From positions 1 through 48,405 of the forward strand of contig NZ_JBGTYY010000015.1 in NCBI RefSeq assembly GCF_041807705.1: DNA of 48,405 nt. The letters run 5' to 3'. The notes below the pieces were generated by a model. The model was not told where the DNA came from. It saw only the letters and a list, made by a program, of their open reading frames with translations, and did not search any database. Shown one piece after another: positions 32,721 to 42,115 of the stretch. The position numbers were made by a program, and so were the translations under genes. Source of the stretch: Mannheimia sp041807705 (GTDB lineage: Bacteria > Pseudomonadota > Gammaproteobacteria > Enterobacterales > Pasteurellaceae). The first letter of the stretch is position 1, and each line of letters opens with the position of its first letter.

Positions 32721-34031
32721 TTATGCTTGACCTTTAATCTCTTTACGACCATTGAAAGGAGCTGGTGTGCCAGCACGCTCTAATGCTTCTTCGATACGGA
32801 TTAATTGGTTGTATTTCGCAACACGGTCTGAACGGCTCATAGAACCAGTTTTGATTTGACCTGCTGCTGTACCTACTGCTAAATCTGCAATGGTTGCATC
32901 TTCGGTTTCGCCGCTGCGGTGAGAGATAACCGCTGTGTAACCTGCGTCTTTAGCCATTTTGATTGCTGCTAAAGTTTCAGTTAATGAACCAATTTGGTTG
33001 AATTTGATTAAGATAGAGTTTGCGATACCGTTTTCGATACCACGAGCTAAGATCTTAGTATTAGTAACGAATAAATCGTCACCTACTAATTGAACTTTGT
33101 CGCCTAATACTTTAGTTTGGTATGCGAAACCTTCCCAGTCTGACTCATCTTGACCATCTTCGATAGACACGATTGGGTACTCTTTGCATAAACCTTCTAA
33201 GTAGTGAGTGAATTCTTGTGAAGTGAAAGTTTTACCTTCGCCTTTCATATCGTACACATTACGTTCTTTGTCGTAGAATTCTGAAGATGCACAGTCCATC
33301 GCTAAAGTAACATCTTTACCTAACTCATAACCTGCTTTTTCAACCGCTTCTTTGATACACGCTAAAGCGTCTGCGTTTGACGCAAGATTTGGTGCGAAAC
33401 CACCTTCATCACCAACTGCAGTGTTTAAACCTTTCGCTTTTAATACTTTCGCAAGATTGTGGAACACTTCTGCACCAATACGTAATGCTTCTTTTAAGGT
33501 TTTTGCACCAACTGGTTGAATCATAAATTCTTGAATATCAACGTTGTTGTCTGCGTGTTCACCACCGTTGATGATATTCATCATTGGTAATGGCATTGAG
33601 TAAACGCCCGGCGTGCCGTTTAATTCTGCAATGTATGCGTAAAGTGGTAAACCTTTTGATGCTGCTGCTGCTTTAGCTGTTGCTAAAGAAACGGCTAAGA
33701 TTGCGTTTGCACCGAATTTAGATTTGTTTTCTGTACCATCTAAATCGATCATAATTTGGTCGATTTCAGCTTGTGCTGTACCTTCTTTGCCTTCTAATGC
33801 TTTAGCAATTTCGTTGTTTACTGCAGAAACCGCTTTTAATACACCTTTACCTAAGAAACGTGATTTATCACCATCGCGTAACTCTAATGCTTCACGAGAA
33901 CCTGTAGAAGCACCTGATGGAGCAGCTGCTAAACCTACAAAGCCACCTTCTAAGTGAACTTCTGCTTCTACTGTTGGGTTACCACGAGAGTCGATAATTT
34001 CACGACCGATTACTTTAACAATTTTAGCCAT
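32721..34031 (-). CDS. eno: Enolase
   Basis: This 436-residue glycolytic enzyme converts 2-phosphoglycerate to phosphoenolpyruvate, and in gammaproteobacteria also joins the RNA degradosome. The signature is complete: GREIIDSRGNPTVEAEV, PSGASTGSREALELRD, the Mg-binding SIEDGQDESDWEGF, LVGDDLFVTN and SHRSGETEDATIADLA. The AGAGGAAC ribosome binding site fits the ATG at 34031. The pyrG gene that precedes eno in E. coli is not here. The leader (34032-34211) contains a small palindrome GTAATC-ACA-GATTAC near 34113 whose meaning is unclear. Confidence 0.98.
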   Translation of the reverse strand: MAKIVKVIGREIIDSRGNPTVEAEVHLEGGFVGLAAAPSGASTGSREALELRDGDKSRFLGKGVLKAVSAVNNEIAKALEGKEGTAQAEIDQIMIDLDGTENKSKFGANAILAVSLATAKAAAASKGLPLYAYIAELNGTPGVYSMPLPMMNIINGGEHADNNVDIQEFMIQPVGAKTLKEALRIGAEVFHNLAKVLKAKGLNTAVGDEGGFAPNLASNADALACIKEAVEKAGYELGKDVTLAMDCASSEFYDKERNVYDMKGEGKTFTSQEFTHYLEGLCKEYPIVSIEDGQDESDWEGFAYQTKVLGDKVQLVGDDLFVTNTKILARGIENGIANSILIKFNQIGSLTETLAAIKMAKDAGYTAVISHRSGETEDATIADLAVGTAAGQIKTGSMSRSDRVAKYNQLIRIEEALERAGTPAPFNGRKEIKGQA

Positions 34032-34211
34032 TGTTGAGTTCCTCTAATTTGAGAGTTAATAGAAAAAAAGAAATAGGTATATAGTAAAGCGATTCCTGCT
34101 TTATCTTTTCAAAGAGTAATCACAGATTACTTCTGTGAACAAAAGACTATATTCGGTTGGCGATTATAACAACATTTGCAAAAAACGGCAAAAATTTGCC
34201 CGCTTGTATGC

Positions 34212-35390
34212 TTATTTTTTGATTAAAAACGTCAATGTTTCATAATGTGAAGTATGGGGGAACATATCAAACAACTGTACTTTTCTAAGCTCATAATTGG
34301 TTAAGGCTTCAAAATCTTTCGCCATAGATTGAGCATTGCAGCTTGAATAAATAAGATAAGGCGAACCCAATTCATTTAAAAATTCAGCTAACGGTTTGCC
34401 AATGCCTCTGCGAGGCGGATTGACAATTACTAAATCAGGCGTTGAGCCTGCTTCATTTAACGCAAATTGAGCGGAATCGAGTGAAGCAAATGTTACTTTC
34501 TCTAAACCTAATTTTTCCGCTGATTTTGTTGCACTGGCAATGGCAGAAGCGGAAATTTCAATGCCTGTTAATTCCACATCAACCCCTTTATCTTGTAATG
34601 CTTTAGCACAATGCAATCCAAAACCGCCTACACCACAGAAGAGATCCCAGCATTTTTGGATTGGTAAGTGTTCAATCCATTGTTGAGCGGTCAAGTAAAG
34701 CTGGCTTGCAACAACAGGGTTAGTTTGGAAAAAGCCTTGCGGACGAATAAATAACGGTATGCCGTTAAAATGCTCTTCAATCACGTTATGTTCGGTGAGA
34801 AAAATCTCGGCTTCGCCCTCTAATACAGCGGCGTGTTGTGGCTGAATATTCAGGCTAACTACCGAATTTTGGGGTAGCTTTTCCAGTAACTTAGGTAACT
34901 CTCTTTCCACCAACGCTCGTTTTGCTTCACTTCTTACTACAAAGCGAACCATAAGTGATTGATTAAATTGGCTTTCGGTAATCAGAATATATTTCAGCTC
35001 GCCTTTTTTCTTAGCGATGTTATAAGGCACTAAGCCTGCTCTCCCGATAAAATCTTTAAGAATTGGAAATAAGTGATAAAACGAAGTGGGGTAGAGCGGG
35101 CAGTCGGTTAAATCTACGCCACTTTGCGGATCGTTTTGATCTTTTAAAATGCCTAGAATTGGACGTTCCACACTACCTGATACCACCATTTTAGCTTTGT
35201 TGCGAAAATGAGAAATAGGGGAGCTTACAAGCGGTAAGATTTCCGTTTTATTTTGCAAAATAAACTGCAAAATCAACCGCTTGAGATCGGATTCTTTATC
35301 TGCTAGTTGGTTTTGATAAGGCGTTGCAAGCCATTGGCAAGAGGTGCAATCGCCACGCTCAAAATGTACACAGTTTAGCTGATTAGGCAT
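34212..35390 (-). CDS. rlmC: 23S rRNA (uracil-747-C5)-methyltransferase
   Basis: This 392-residue S-adenosylmethionine-dependent methylase has an N-terminal iron-sulfur cysteine cluster (CVHFERGDCTSCQW) and lacks the TRAM domain of RlmD, consistent with RlmC. It shows FRNKAKMVVSGSVE, the SAM-binding DLFCGVGGFGLHCA and the catalytic cysteine in SSCNAQSMAKD. It starts within the last codons of nagZ (8-base overlap), so the two genes are coupled. Confidence 0.95.
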   Translation of the reverse strand: MPNQLNCVHFERGDCTSCQWLATPYQNQLADKESDLKRLILQFILQNKTEILPLVSSPISHFRNKAKMVVSGSVERPILGILKDQNDPQSGVDLTDCPLYPTSFYHLFPILKDFIGRAGLVPYNIAKKKGELKYILITESQFNQSLMVRFVVRSEAKRALVERELPKLLEKLPQNSVVSLNIQPQHAAVLEGEAEIFLTEHNVIEEHFNGIPLFIRPQGFFQTNPVVASQLYLTAQQWIEHLPIQKCWDLFCGVGGFGLHCAKALQDKGVDVELTGIEISASAIASATKSAEKLGLEKVTFASLDSAQFALNEAGSTPDLVIVNPPRRGIGKPLAEFLNELGSPYLIYSSCNAQSMAKDFEALTNYELRKVQLFDMFPHTSHYETLTFLIKK

Positions 35391-36420
35391 TGGCTTCTTT
35401 CCACTCTAACCAGTTATTTTGAAGAGCAGTTAGCTCTGCTTGAGCCTGTTGATAACGTGTGCTGTTTTCTAACTCACGCCAAGTTACCGTTCTGCGTTTC
35501 ATTAATGATAAATGACGCTCTTTTTGAGCTTGGTTTGGCTGATATTTCAAGCCATCTAATACTTGAACAACGCCCTCTGGCTCGTTGCAGAGTAGCAGTA
35601 AATCGCAACCTGCTTGAATGGCTTTTTCTGAACGCTCAACAAAGTCGCCCATAAAACCAGCCCCTTTCATTCCTAAATCATCAGAGAAAATCATGCCGTT
35701 AAAATTGAGTTGTTTGCGTAACACCTCTTTGAGCCAGTAAGCCGAACCGCTGGCAGGCTGGCTATCGCATTGAGTGTAAACAACGTGAGCAGGCATAATG
35801 GCGGAGAGCTTGCCTTTGCTAATTAGCTGTTTAAATGGCTGAATATCGTGGTTAAAAATAATTTCTTTTGCTCTGTCATCAAAAGGGGTTTCTAAATGTG
35901 AATCGGCTAAAACGTGTCCGTGTCCAGGAAAATGTTTACCTGTGGTTGCCATTCCCACCTCAAGCATACCGTCAATAAAGGCTTCGGCAATCGGCAAAAT
36001 AGTGTTTGGATCTTGCCCGAATGAACGATCGCCAATCGCTTTACACTCGTGCCCTAAATCTAAAACAGGAGCAAAGCTTAAATCAATGTCTAAGGCAAAC
36101 ATTTCAGCTGCCATCAACCAGCCTGTTTCTTTCGCTAATTGTTTTGCTTGCTCTGGTGTTTGAGCCAGTTGATTAAAAGATTGCATTGCAGGTAATTTGG
36201 TAAAACCTTCACGGAAACGTTGCACTCGCCCACCTTCTTGATCAACGGTGATCAATAATGGCTTTTTCACACGTTGGCGAATATCTTTCACGAGAGCTTG
36301 AACTTGTTCTTTATCATAAAAATTACGAGTGAAGAGAATTAAGCCAGAAACCAGAGGGTGTTCTAGCATTTCCACTTCTTCTTGAGTGAGTTCTTTGTCT
36401 TTAATATCAATAAGTAACAT
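35383..36420 (-). CDS. nagZ: Beta-N-acetylhexosaminidase
   Basis: This 345-residue family 3 glycosidase removes N-acetylglucosamine from anhydromuropeptides in cell wall recycling in the cytosol. It has VDQEGGRVQRF, the conserved KHFPGHG with DSH (catalytic histidine loop), and the nucleophile aspartate in FSDDLGMKGA. No clear Shine-Dalgarno precedes the ATG at 36420; a TGTAGG-headed repeat ends 11 bases before it. Its 3' end overlaps rlmC. Confidence 0.95.
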   Translation of the reverse strand: MLLIDIKDKELTQEEVEMLEHPLVSGLILFTRNFYDKEQVQALVKDIRQRVKKPLLITVDQEGGRVQRFREGFTKLPAMQSFNQLAQTPEQAKQLAKETGWLMAAEMFALDIDLSFAPVLDLGHECKAIGDRSFGQDPNTILPIAEAFIDGMLEVGMATTGKHFPGHGHVLADSHLETPFDDRAKEIIFNHDIQPFKQLISKGKLSAIMPAHVVYTQCDSQPASGSAYWLKEVLRKQLNFNGMIFSDDLGMKGAGFMGDFVERSEKAIQAGCDLLLLCNEPEGVVQVLDGLKYQPNQAQKERHLSLMKRRTVTWRELENSTRYQQAQAELTALQNNWLEWKEANA

Positions 36421-36431
36421 AAAATTCTAAT

Positions 36432-36505
36432 TGTAGGGGCGGGTCCTGTGCCCGCCCAATATATAAAAAGGTAGATTGCGGACAGGCACAGGACCTGTCC
36501 CTACC
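36432..36505. repeat. REP-like double-hairpin element, copy 2
   Basis: The left hairpin is GGGCGGG-TCCTGTG-CCCGCCC and the right one GGACAGG-CACAGGA-CCTGTCC. The two loops are exact reverse complements, so the element can fold as two hairpins or one long cruciform. Its 20-bp ends (GTAGGGGCGGGTCCTGTGCC and the complement of the right end) match imperfectly. Copy 1 is at 21827. Confidence 0.9.
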
Positions 36506-36554
36506 ATAATTTTGAATATGGTAAATTAAATGTGAAGAATATTGTACATTAAAA

Positions 36555-36578
36555 AGCCCCTGATTTTCATCAAGGGCT
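36555..36578 (-). terminator. Terminator of the TerC-family gene
   Basis: AGCCCTTGAT pairs with ATCAGGGGCT (minus-strand reading, one G-U pair) around a 4-base loop, followed by TTTTTAA. It lies 18 bases after the stop at 36596. Confidence 0.85.
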
Positions 36579-36595
36579 AACGAATTGCGAAGTAA

Positions 36596-37327
36596 TTAAA
36601 TTTGTTGTACTTTCATTTGATTACGACGCATTTTGATATTAAGCATTTCAACCAACACAGAGAAGCCCATTGCAGTATAAACAGCGGTTTTAGGAATATG
36701 CACATCAAAGGCTTCGCCAACCAACACCACACCAATTAAAATTAAAAACGCTAAAGCAAGGTTTTTAATTGTTGGGTTGTTATCCACAAAATCACCAATC
36801 GTTTTTGCTGCCATCATCATTACAGCCACAGCAATCATAATGGCGATCACCATGACAGGAATATCGTTTGCTATTGCGACAGCGGTAATTACTGAATCGA
36901 GAGAGAATACCACATCAAAAATTGCAATTTGGGTAAGAATCATCATAAAACTTGCTTTTTTCACGGAGTTTGACTCTTCTTTATGTGAATCGGCAGCAAT
37001 AGATTCTTTTAATTCCATTGAACTTTTTACAATCAGGAATAATCCGCCTAACAAGAGAATTAAATCCCTACCGGAAATCGCATTTCCTGCTATATGGAAA
37101 AGCGGATTTACCAATTTCATCATCCACGCAAGTGAAAGAAGGAGGAGAATACGCGTTCCCATTGCAAGCGCTAAACCAATAATACGAGCAGATTGACGTT
37201 GTTCAATTGGCAGGCGGGAAACTAAAATACTGATAACAATGATGTTATCAATACCGAGTACAATTTCAAGCCCGGTTAGCGTAACAAGTGCTATCCAAGC
37301 TTCAGGATTGGTAATCCAATCAAACAT
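36596..37327 (-). CDS. TerC family integral membrane protein
   Basis: This 243-residue protein has about seven hydrophobic segments and the TerC family motifs LTGLEIVLGIDNIIVISI (acidic residues within the first helices) and VFSLDSVITAVAIANDIPVM. It is closest to the YgdQ/YoaE subgroup. Some TerC proteins export manganese or insert metals into exported proteins; its role here is not known. The neighbouring mutH matches the ygdQ-mutH order of E. coli, which strengthens the assignment. Confidence 0.88.
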   Translation of the reverse strand: MFDWITNPEAWIALVTLTGLEIVLGIDNIIVISILVSRLPIEQRQSARIIGLALAMGTRILLLLSLAWMMKLVNPLFHIAGNAISGRDLILLLGGLFLIVKSSMELKESIAADSHKEESNSVKKASFMMILTQIAIFDVVFSLDSVITAVAIANDIPVMVIAIMIAVAVMMMAAKTIGDFVDNNPTIKNLALAFLILIGVVLVGEAFDVHIPKTAVYTAMGFSVLVEMLNIKMRRNQMKVQQI

Positions 37328-37410
37328 AAGAATATCCTTTTAAAAAGAGTGGATTAATGGGTTTTAACTATCAGATAGAGGACAGGAGCATATAGATAAT
37401 GAGTATAAAT

Positions 37411-38100
37411 TTAAATAGGGGAATGTAAAAAGTTTTGTAAAATTTCCGCTGTGAATTGTTTTCGTAAATAAAAACCTAAAGGCAGTGATTGAACGCGTTC
37501 GCCATCAGCATTAATAGCAACGGTTACAGAGCGATTATTTCTTCCTTTGGGTCTAAGTTGTAACACTTCGCCGTGCTTGGCATTGATTTCGTGGAGCTTG
37601 CCTAACACAATCATTTCCATCAACTCTTCCCAATCACGTTTTAATTGGCATTCTTGTTCAGCGGTAGGCGACCATAAAATCGCTTGCCCAATATGGCGTT
37701 GATAAAGTGGAATTGTACGTTCACCCTCAATGGGGATCCATAACACCCGAGAGAGTTTATGTTTAACGTGGGAGCTTTCCCAAGTAATGCCATTGTTTTG
37801 AGTAAGTGGAGCAAGACACACAAAAGTGGTTTCGAGTGGCAAACCTTTTTGATTAATAGGAATCGTTTTAAGCTCAATGCCTAAATGGGCAAAATCTTGC
37901 TCTGCTTTACTGCCTGCTTTTGCTCCGAGTGCGGTTTCAATCAGTGTTCCTACCCAGCCTTTATCTCGTTTTAAATCAGGTGGAACAGGAATCTTCAACA
38001 TTTCCGCAATTTCACCTAAGGTAAAACCTGCCAGCCATTGTGCTTTGGCAAGCAGTGCTTGTTCAGTGTGAGGAAAGCTGGCAAGGGAGTAATCACTCAT
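37411..38100 (-). CDS. mutH: DNA mismatch repair endonuclease MutH
   Basis: This 229-residue enzyme nicks the unmethylated strand at hemimethylated GATC sites during MutHLS repair. The restriction-enzyme-like catalytic residues appear as D and E-x-K in DFAHLGIELKTIP. Length equals that of E. coli MutH. The start MSDYSLAS at 38100 is preferred over a TTG at 38118. An uptake signal lies immediately upstream. It implies Dam methylation in this organism. Confidence 0.95.
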   Translation of the reverse strand: MSDYSLASFPHTEQALLAKAQWLAGFTLGEIAEMLKIPVPPDLKRDKGWVGTLIETALGAKAGSKAEQDFAHLGIELKTIPINQKGLPLETTFVCLAPLTQNNGITWESSHVKHKLSRVLWIPIEGERTIPLYQRHIGQAILWSPTAEQECQLKRDWEELMEMIVLGKLHEINAKHGEVLQLRPKGRNNRSVTVAINADGERVQSLPLGFYLRKQFTAEILQNFLHSPI

Positions 38101-38218
38101 AGAGAATTTAATAGACAAGCGGTCATTTTTTAATGATTTTTTGCAATTAGCATTATTTTGTAATTAGCATTATGGGATAGGGCGAAAAATATTTCGCCTC
38201 TATTTCACCTCTATAATA

Positions 38219-38854
38219 TTACATCCACGCATTACTGCGAATAACGCCAACGGCAATTCCTTCAATCTCAATATATTCTTGGCTTGGATTAACAATAATT
38301 GGCTTTAATTCATCATTTTCAGGGTGCAAATAAATTAATTCGCCCTTTTTCTCTAAACGTTTTACCGTTACTTCATCATTCACACGGGCAACAACAACTT
38401 GACCGTTACGGGCTGTGTTTGTCTTATGAACCGCCAATAAATCGCCATCTAAAATGCCGATTTTCTCCATTGAATTACCATTTACTTTGAGCAAATAATC
38501 AGCAGTTGGATTAAACATCGCCCCATTAACAGGATAATGATTTTCAACGTGTTCAATCGCTAGAATTGGCGTGCCTGCCGCTACTTTACCGATTAATGGT
38601 AAGCCTTCATCTTCATCATTGGCGGCCTCGTTTTCGTCTTCCACTAAAATACGAATACCACGAGAAGTACCTGAAAGCATTTCAATATAACCTTTACGGG
38701 CTAAGGCTTTTAGATGTTCCTCTGCGGCATTAGGCGATTTAAAACCGATTTCTCGTGCAATTTCTACACGAGTGGGAGGCATACCCGTGGTTTCAATATG
38801 TTTTTTTACAAAATCAAAAATTTCTTGCTGACGAGCCGTTAAATGTTTACGCAT
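38219..38854 (-). CDS. lexA: LexA repressor
   Basis: LexA (211 residues) represses the SOS regulon until RecA filaments promote its self-cleavage. The N-terminal helix-turn-helix covers TARQQEIFDFVKKHIETTG to IGFKSPNAAEEHLKAL. Cleavage is at A93-G94 in KVAAGTP, with Ser128 (NGNSME) and Lys165 (TVKRLE) as catalytic dyad. Two LexA boxes lie just upstream, so it is self-repressed. It is divergent from plsB. Confidence 0.97.
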   Translation of the reverse strand: MRKHLTARQQEIFDFVKKHIETTGMPPTRVEIAREIGFKSPNAAEEHLKALARKGYIEMLSGTSRGIRILVEDENEAANDEDEGLPLIGKVAAGTPILAIEHVENHYPVNGAMFNPTADYLLKVNGNSMEKIGILDGDLLAVHKTNTARNGQVVVARVNDEVTVKRLEKKGELIYLHPENDELKPIIVNPSQEYIEIEGIAVGVIRSNAWM

Positions 38855-38869
38855 TTGGGGTGAACCTCA

Positions 38870-38885
38870 CTGTCTTTATATACAG
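38870..38885. promoter_or_regulatory. LexA (SOS) box 1
   Basis: CTGTCTTTATATACAG fits CTGT-N8-ACAG, centred about 23 bases upstream of the lexA start. Confidence 0.88.
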
Positions 38886-38891
38886 AAAATA

Positions 38892-38907
38892 TTGATAGTA
38901 TATACAG
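38892..38907. promoter_or_regulatory. LexA (SOS) box 2
   Basis: TTGATAGTATATACAG differs from CTGT-N8-ACAG mainly at its left arm. It lies 6 bases past box 1. Tandem boxes before lexA are common. Confidence 0.65.
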
Positions 38908-39019
38908 TATTTTTTGTTTTGTAACTAATAATTTCACAAAATTATAGAAAAAACTATGGTAGAATGATTGTAAATCAGAGGTTAGACCTCCAAAAATAAC
39001 AATTCTAAAGGGTATTGAT

Positions 39020-41470
39020 ATGTCTGGCTTATTAAATTTCTATCGTGCTTTTCTCAATTTACCACTTTCACTTTTGGTAAAATCCCGTGCGATTCCCACT
39101 GATCCTGTAAACGAATTAGATTTGAACTTAGATCAGCCTATCGTTTATGTATTGCCTTATACTTCGCAAACCGATTTACTGATTTTGCAAAAAAACTGTT
39201 TGGCATTAAATTTGCCTAATCCATTGCAAGATAATGTGATTGATGGGCATTCTTTACCTCGCTTCGTCTTTTTAGATGAAGGCAGGCGCTTTTTTAAATC
39301 AAAAGGGGCAAAAAGTGAAACTGAGTCAATTTTTTATCGCTATTTAGACTTGCATAGTGAAAAAGCGGAGCTAGATGTTCAGCTTGTGCCTGTTTCGGTG
39401 TTATGGGGGCGAGCTCCAGGCAAAGAAAATTCTCATCATTTACAAGTTTTAACCTCATTCCAACGTTTTATGTCAATGGTTTGGTTTGGGCGAGATAATT
39501 TTGTCCGCTTTTCTCCGGCAGTATCGCTACGTTATATGGTCACTGAACACGGTACAGATGAAAAAATTGCGCAAAAAATTGCTCGTGTGGCAAAAATGCA
39601 CTTTGCGAAATTGCGCTATTCTGCGATGGGCCCCCGTTTGCCCAATCGTGATGCGATGTTTAATAAAATTCTCAATTCAGAGGTTATTCAAGCCGCTATT
39701 GCTGAAGAAGCGAAAAAGTCATCTCCTGAAAAAGCACGCAAAGAAGCAGAAAAAATCATTAATGAAATTGCGGCTGATGTAAAACACGAGAGTTTACGGG
39801 TTGCAGATCGTGTATTAAGTTGGCTTTGGAATAAGTTATATCAAGGCATTAATGTGCAAAATGCAGATCGTGTTCGTAAGCTCGCCTTAGAAGGACACGA
39901 AATTGTCTATGTGCCGTGCCATCGTAGCCATATGGATTATTTGCTTTTATCTTATCTGCTTTACCATCACGGTGTTGTGCCACCGCATATTGCAGCGGGG
40001 ATTAACCTGAATTTCTGGCCTGCAGGTCCGATTTTCCGTAGTTGGGGAGCATTTTTCATTCGTCGTACTTTTAAAGGCAACCGCTTATATTCGACGATTT
40101 TCCGTGAATATTTGGCGGAGTTATTCTATCGTGGTTATTCGGTGGAGTATTTTATTGAGGGCGGACGCTCTCGTACAGGGCGTTTGTTAGAGCCTAAAAC
40201 AGGTATGATGTCGATGACGTTACAAGCTCTTCAACGTGGCTTAAATCGTCCACTAAGTATTGTGCCAGTATATATTGGCTATGAACACGTTCTTGAGGTA
40301 GATACTTATGCCAAAGAGTTGCGGGGGGCTGCTAAAGAGAAAGAAAATGCAGGGCTTGTGCTAAGAGTGCTTAAAAAGCTGAAAAATTTAGGTCAAGGCT
40401 ATGTGAATTTCGGCGAGCCAATTCAGGTAAACAATTACCTAAACCAATACTTCTCTGAATGGAAAGAGCAATCGGGCGATACTCGCCCTAAATGGTTGAA
40501 TGAGGCGGTAGATCAAATTTCTCATCAGGTAATGGTAAACATCAATAAGGCCGCGGCGGTAAATGCGAAGAATTTAGTCGGCTCGGCATTATTGGCTTCA
40601 CGTCAGCGAGCGTTATCTCGTGAGCAGCTTATCGAACAGCTTGAAAGTTACGTTCAATTATTCCGCACGGTGCCTTATTCTAAAGATATGACAATGCCCG
40701 AAGAAAGTGCGGAAGAAATGCTCAATCACGTTATCCAATTACCTCGCTCTGGTGTAATGATCGAAAAAGATAATTTTGGCGAGCTAATTCGTTTAGAGCG
40801 TGAATCAGCAGTATTAATGACTTACTATCGCAATAATGTGCAGCATTTATTTGTGCTGCCTTCGTTAGTGGCAAGCATTGTGTTGCACCACGAGGCGATT
40901 TCAAAAGATTTGGTTATTCAATCGGTTAATCGAATTTATCCATTCTTGCAAGCAGAGTTATTCTTGCACTTTAAGCAAAAAGAAGTAGCAGAACAGGTTG
41001 ATGCGATCATTAATGAATTTGCTCGTCAAGGTGTCATTAAAAATGAAAGTGACATGCTGATGATTAACCGCCCGCATATTCGTACATTGCAACTTCATTC
41101 GGCTGGCGTGCGTGAGATTTTACAGCGTTACTACATCAGTTTAAGTTTATTGCTTGAACAACCAGATATTAGCCGTGTTGCATTGGAGAAAGAGAGTAGT
41201 TCGGTGGCGCAGCGTTTGTCGGTATTACACGGGATTAATGCCCCTGAGTTTTTTGACAAAGCCATTTTCTCAACATTTACCAATAGTTTGAAAGAGCAGG
41301 GCTACTTTGATAGCGAAGATAATTTAGTACTCAACAAAGTGCAAGAAACCGAAGCATTGTTAAGAAGCTTAATTTCTATTGAAGTGCAACAAACCATTCA
41401 AGGTGCAATGGCAAAAGTTGATGTAGAGAAAGTTGAAGTGCAAAGTGAAAAAGTAGAAAAAGAGAGCTAA
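39020..41470 (+). CDS. plsB: Glycerol-3-phosphate 1-O-acyltransferase PlsB
   Basis: This 816-residue inner-membrane-bound enzyme starts phospholipid synthesis by acylating sn-glycerol 3-phosphate. It shows the acyltransferase blocks HRSHMD (HxxxxD), GPIFRSWGAFFIRRTFKGN, YFIEGGRSRTG and IVPVYIGYEHV. Length is close to E. coli PlsB (807). The C-terminal end is rich in repeated KVEVQSEKVEK-type charged sequence. It is divergent from lexA with 165 bases between them. Confidence 0.97.
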   Translation: MSGLLNFYRAFLNLPLSLLVKSRAIPTDPVNELDLNLDQPIVYVLPYTSQTDLLILQKNCLALNLPNPLQDNVIDGHSLPRFVFLDEGRRFFKSKGAKSETESIFYRYLDLHSEKAELDVQLVPVSVLWGRAPGKENSHHLQVLTSFQRFMSMVWFGRDNFVRFSPAVSLRYMVTEHGTDEKIAQKIARVAKMHFAKLRYSAMGPRLPNRDAMFNKILNSEVIQAAIAEEAKKSSPEKARKEAEKIINEIAADVKHESLRVADRVLSWLWNKLYQGINVQNADRVRKLALEGHEIVYVPCHRSHMDYLLLSYLLYHHGVVPPHIAAGINLNFWPAGPIFRSWGAFFIRRTFKGNRLYSTIFREYLAELFYRGYSVEYFIEGGRSRTGRLLEPKTGMMSMTLQALQRGLNRPLSIVPVYIGYEHVLEVDTYAKELRGAAKEKENAGLVLRVLKKLKNLGQGYVNFGEPIQVNNYLNQYFSEWKEQSGDTRPKWLNEAVDQISHQVMVNINKAAAVNAKNLVGSALLASRQRALSREQLIEQLESYVQLFRTVPYSKDMTMPEESAEEMLNHVIQLPRSGVMIEKDNFGELIRLERESAVLMTYYRNNVQHLFVLPSLVASIVLHHEAISKDLVIQSVNRIYPFLQAELFLHFKQKEVAEQVDAIINEFARQGVIKNESDMLMINRPHIRTLQLHSAGVREILQRYYISLSLLLEQPDISRVALEKESSSVAQRLSVLHGINAPEFFDKAIFSTFTNSLKEQGYFDSEDNLVLNKVQETEALLRSLISIEVQQTIQGAMAKVDVEKVEVQSEKVEKES

Positions 41471-41504
41471 CAAACGGTCGTTTTTCTCGACTACTTTGCA
41501 AATT

Positions 41505-41539
41505 AAAAGGCTGAATGTTTATCTCATTCAGCCTTTTTG
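41505..41539. terminator. Bidirectional terminator between plsB and satP
   Basis: AAAAGGCTGAATG (41505-41517) pairs with CATTCAGCCTTTT (41525-41537), followed by T. It separates two convergent genes and has A and T tracts on both sides. Confidence 0.9.
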
Positions 41540-41551
41540 TTATTACTTAAA

Positions 41552-42115
41552 TTATTTTGGTTCGCCGATCGGTAAAATCGTTCTGCCAAAACTTTCATTA
41601 ATAATATCTGCTGCGGCTAAATAGAATGCACAGAATGCCGTAATTAAGCCAAAGTTACCGCCGATATTAGTAATAGTGCTGTTGTGAGTAAAATCGCCAG
41701 CCGCTAATAAATAGAAAGTAATAGTTAAGAAGAAGAAAATTGCCTGTAATGCACGAGCTTTTGCCAATGTGCCGATGAACATCATTAAGGTAAATGTTCC
41801 CCAAGCCATCAAGTACCAACCGATAAATTCAGGCGATACAGTTGATGCAAAGAATACTTTAAATAACGCAAAAGACCACCAGAACGCGCCGTAGCTAGTA
41901 AATGCAGTAAAACCAAAAGTATTACCTTTAGCAAATTCAAACATACCTGCAATCATTTGAGCTGTGCCGCCAAATGCAAATCCCATCGCTAATACTAAGC
42001 CAACATTATCGCCGCTAAATGTACCGTTATTAATTAGACTTAATAAAAAAGTCGTTAGTGCAAAACCGCATAAACCGAGCGGAGCCGGGTTAGTTCCTAA
42101 ATTTGGAGCTGACAT
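41552..42115 (-). CDS. satP: Acetate/succinate transporter, GPR1/FUN34/YaaH family
   Basis: This 187-residue inner-membrane protein has six hydrophobic segments and the family signature NPAPLGLCGFALTTFLLS at residues 9-26. SatP (YaaH) of E. coli moves acetate and succinate with protons. GGTAQMIAGMFEFAKGNTFGFTAFTSYGAFWWSF is also typical. The 323-base leader region upstream holds two hairpins that may affect its expression. Confidence 0.9.
   Translation of the reverse strand: MSAPNLGTNPAPLGLCGFALTTFLLSLINNGTFSGDNVGLVLAMGFAFGGTAQMIAGMFEFAKGNTFGFTAFTSYGAFWWSFALFKVFFASTVSPEFIGWYLMAWGTFTLMMFIGTLAKARALQAIFFFLTITFYLLAAGDFTHNSTITNIGGNFGLITAFCAFYLAAADIINESFGRTILPIGEPK

Noticed and set aside
34113..34137. 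Palindromes GTAATC-ACA-GATTAC and CACAGA-N5-TCTGTG before eno
   Set aside because: They match no operator I know and overlap each other; no support for a specific regulator.
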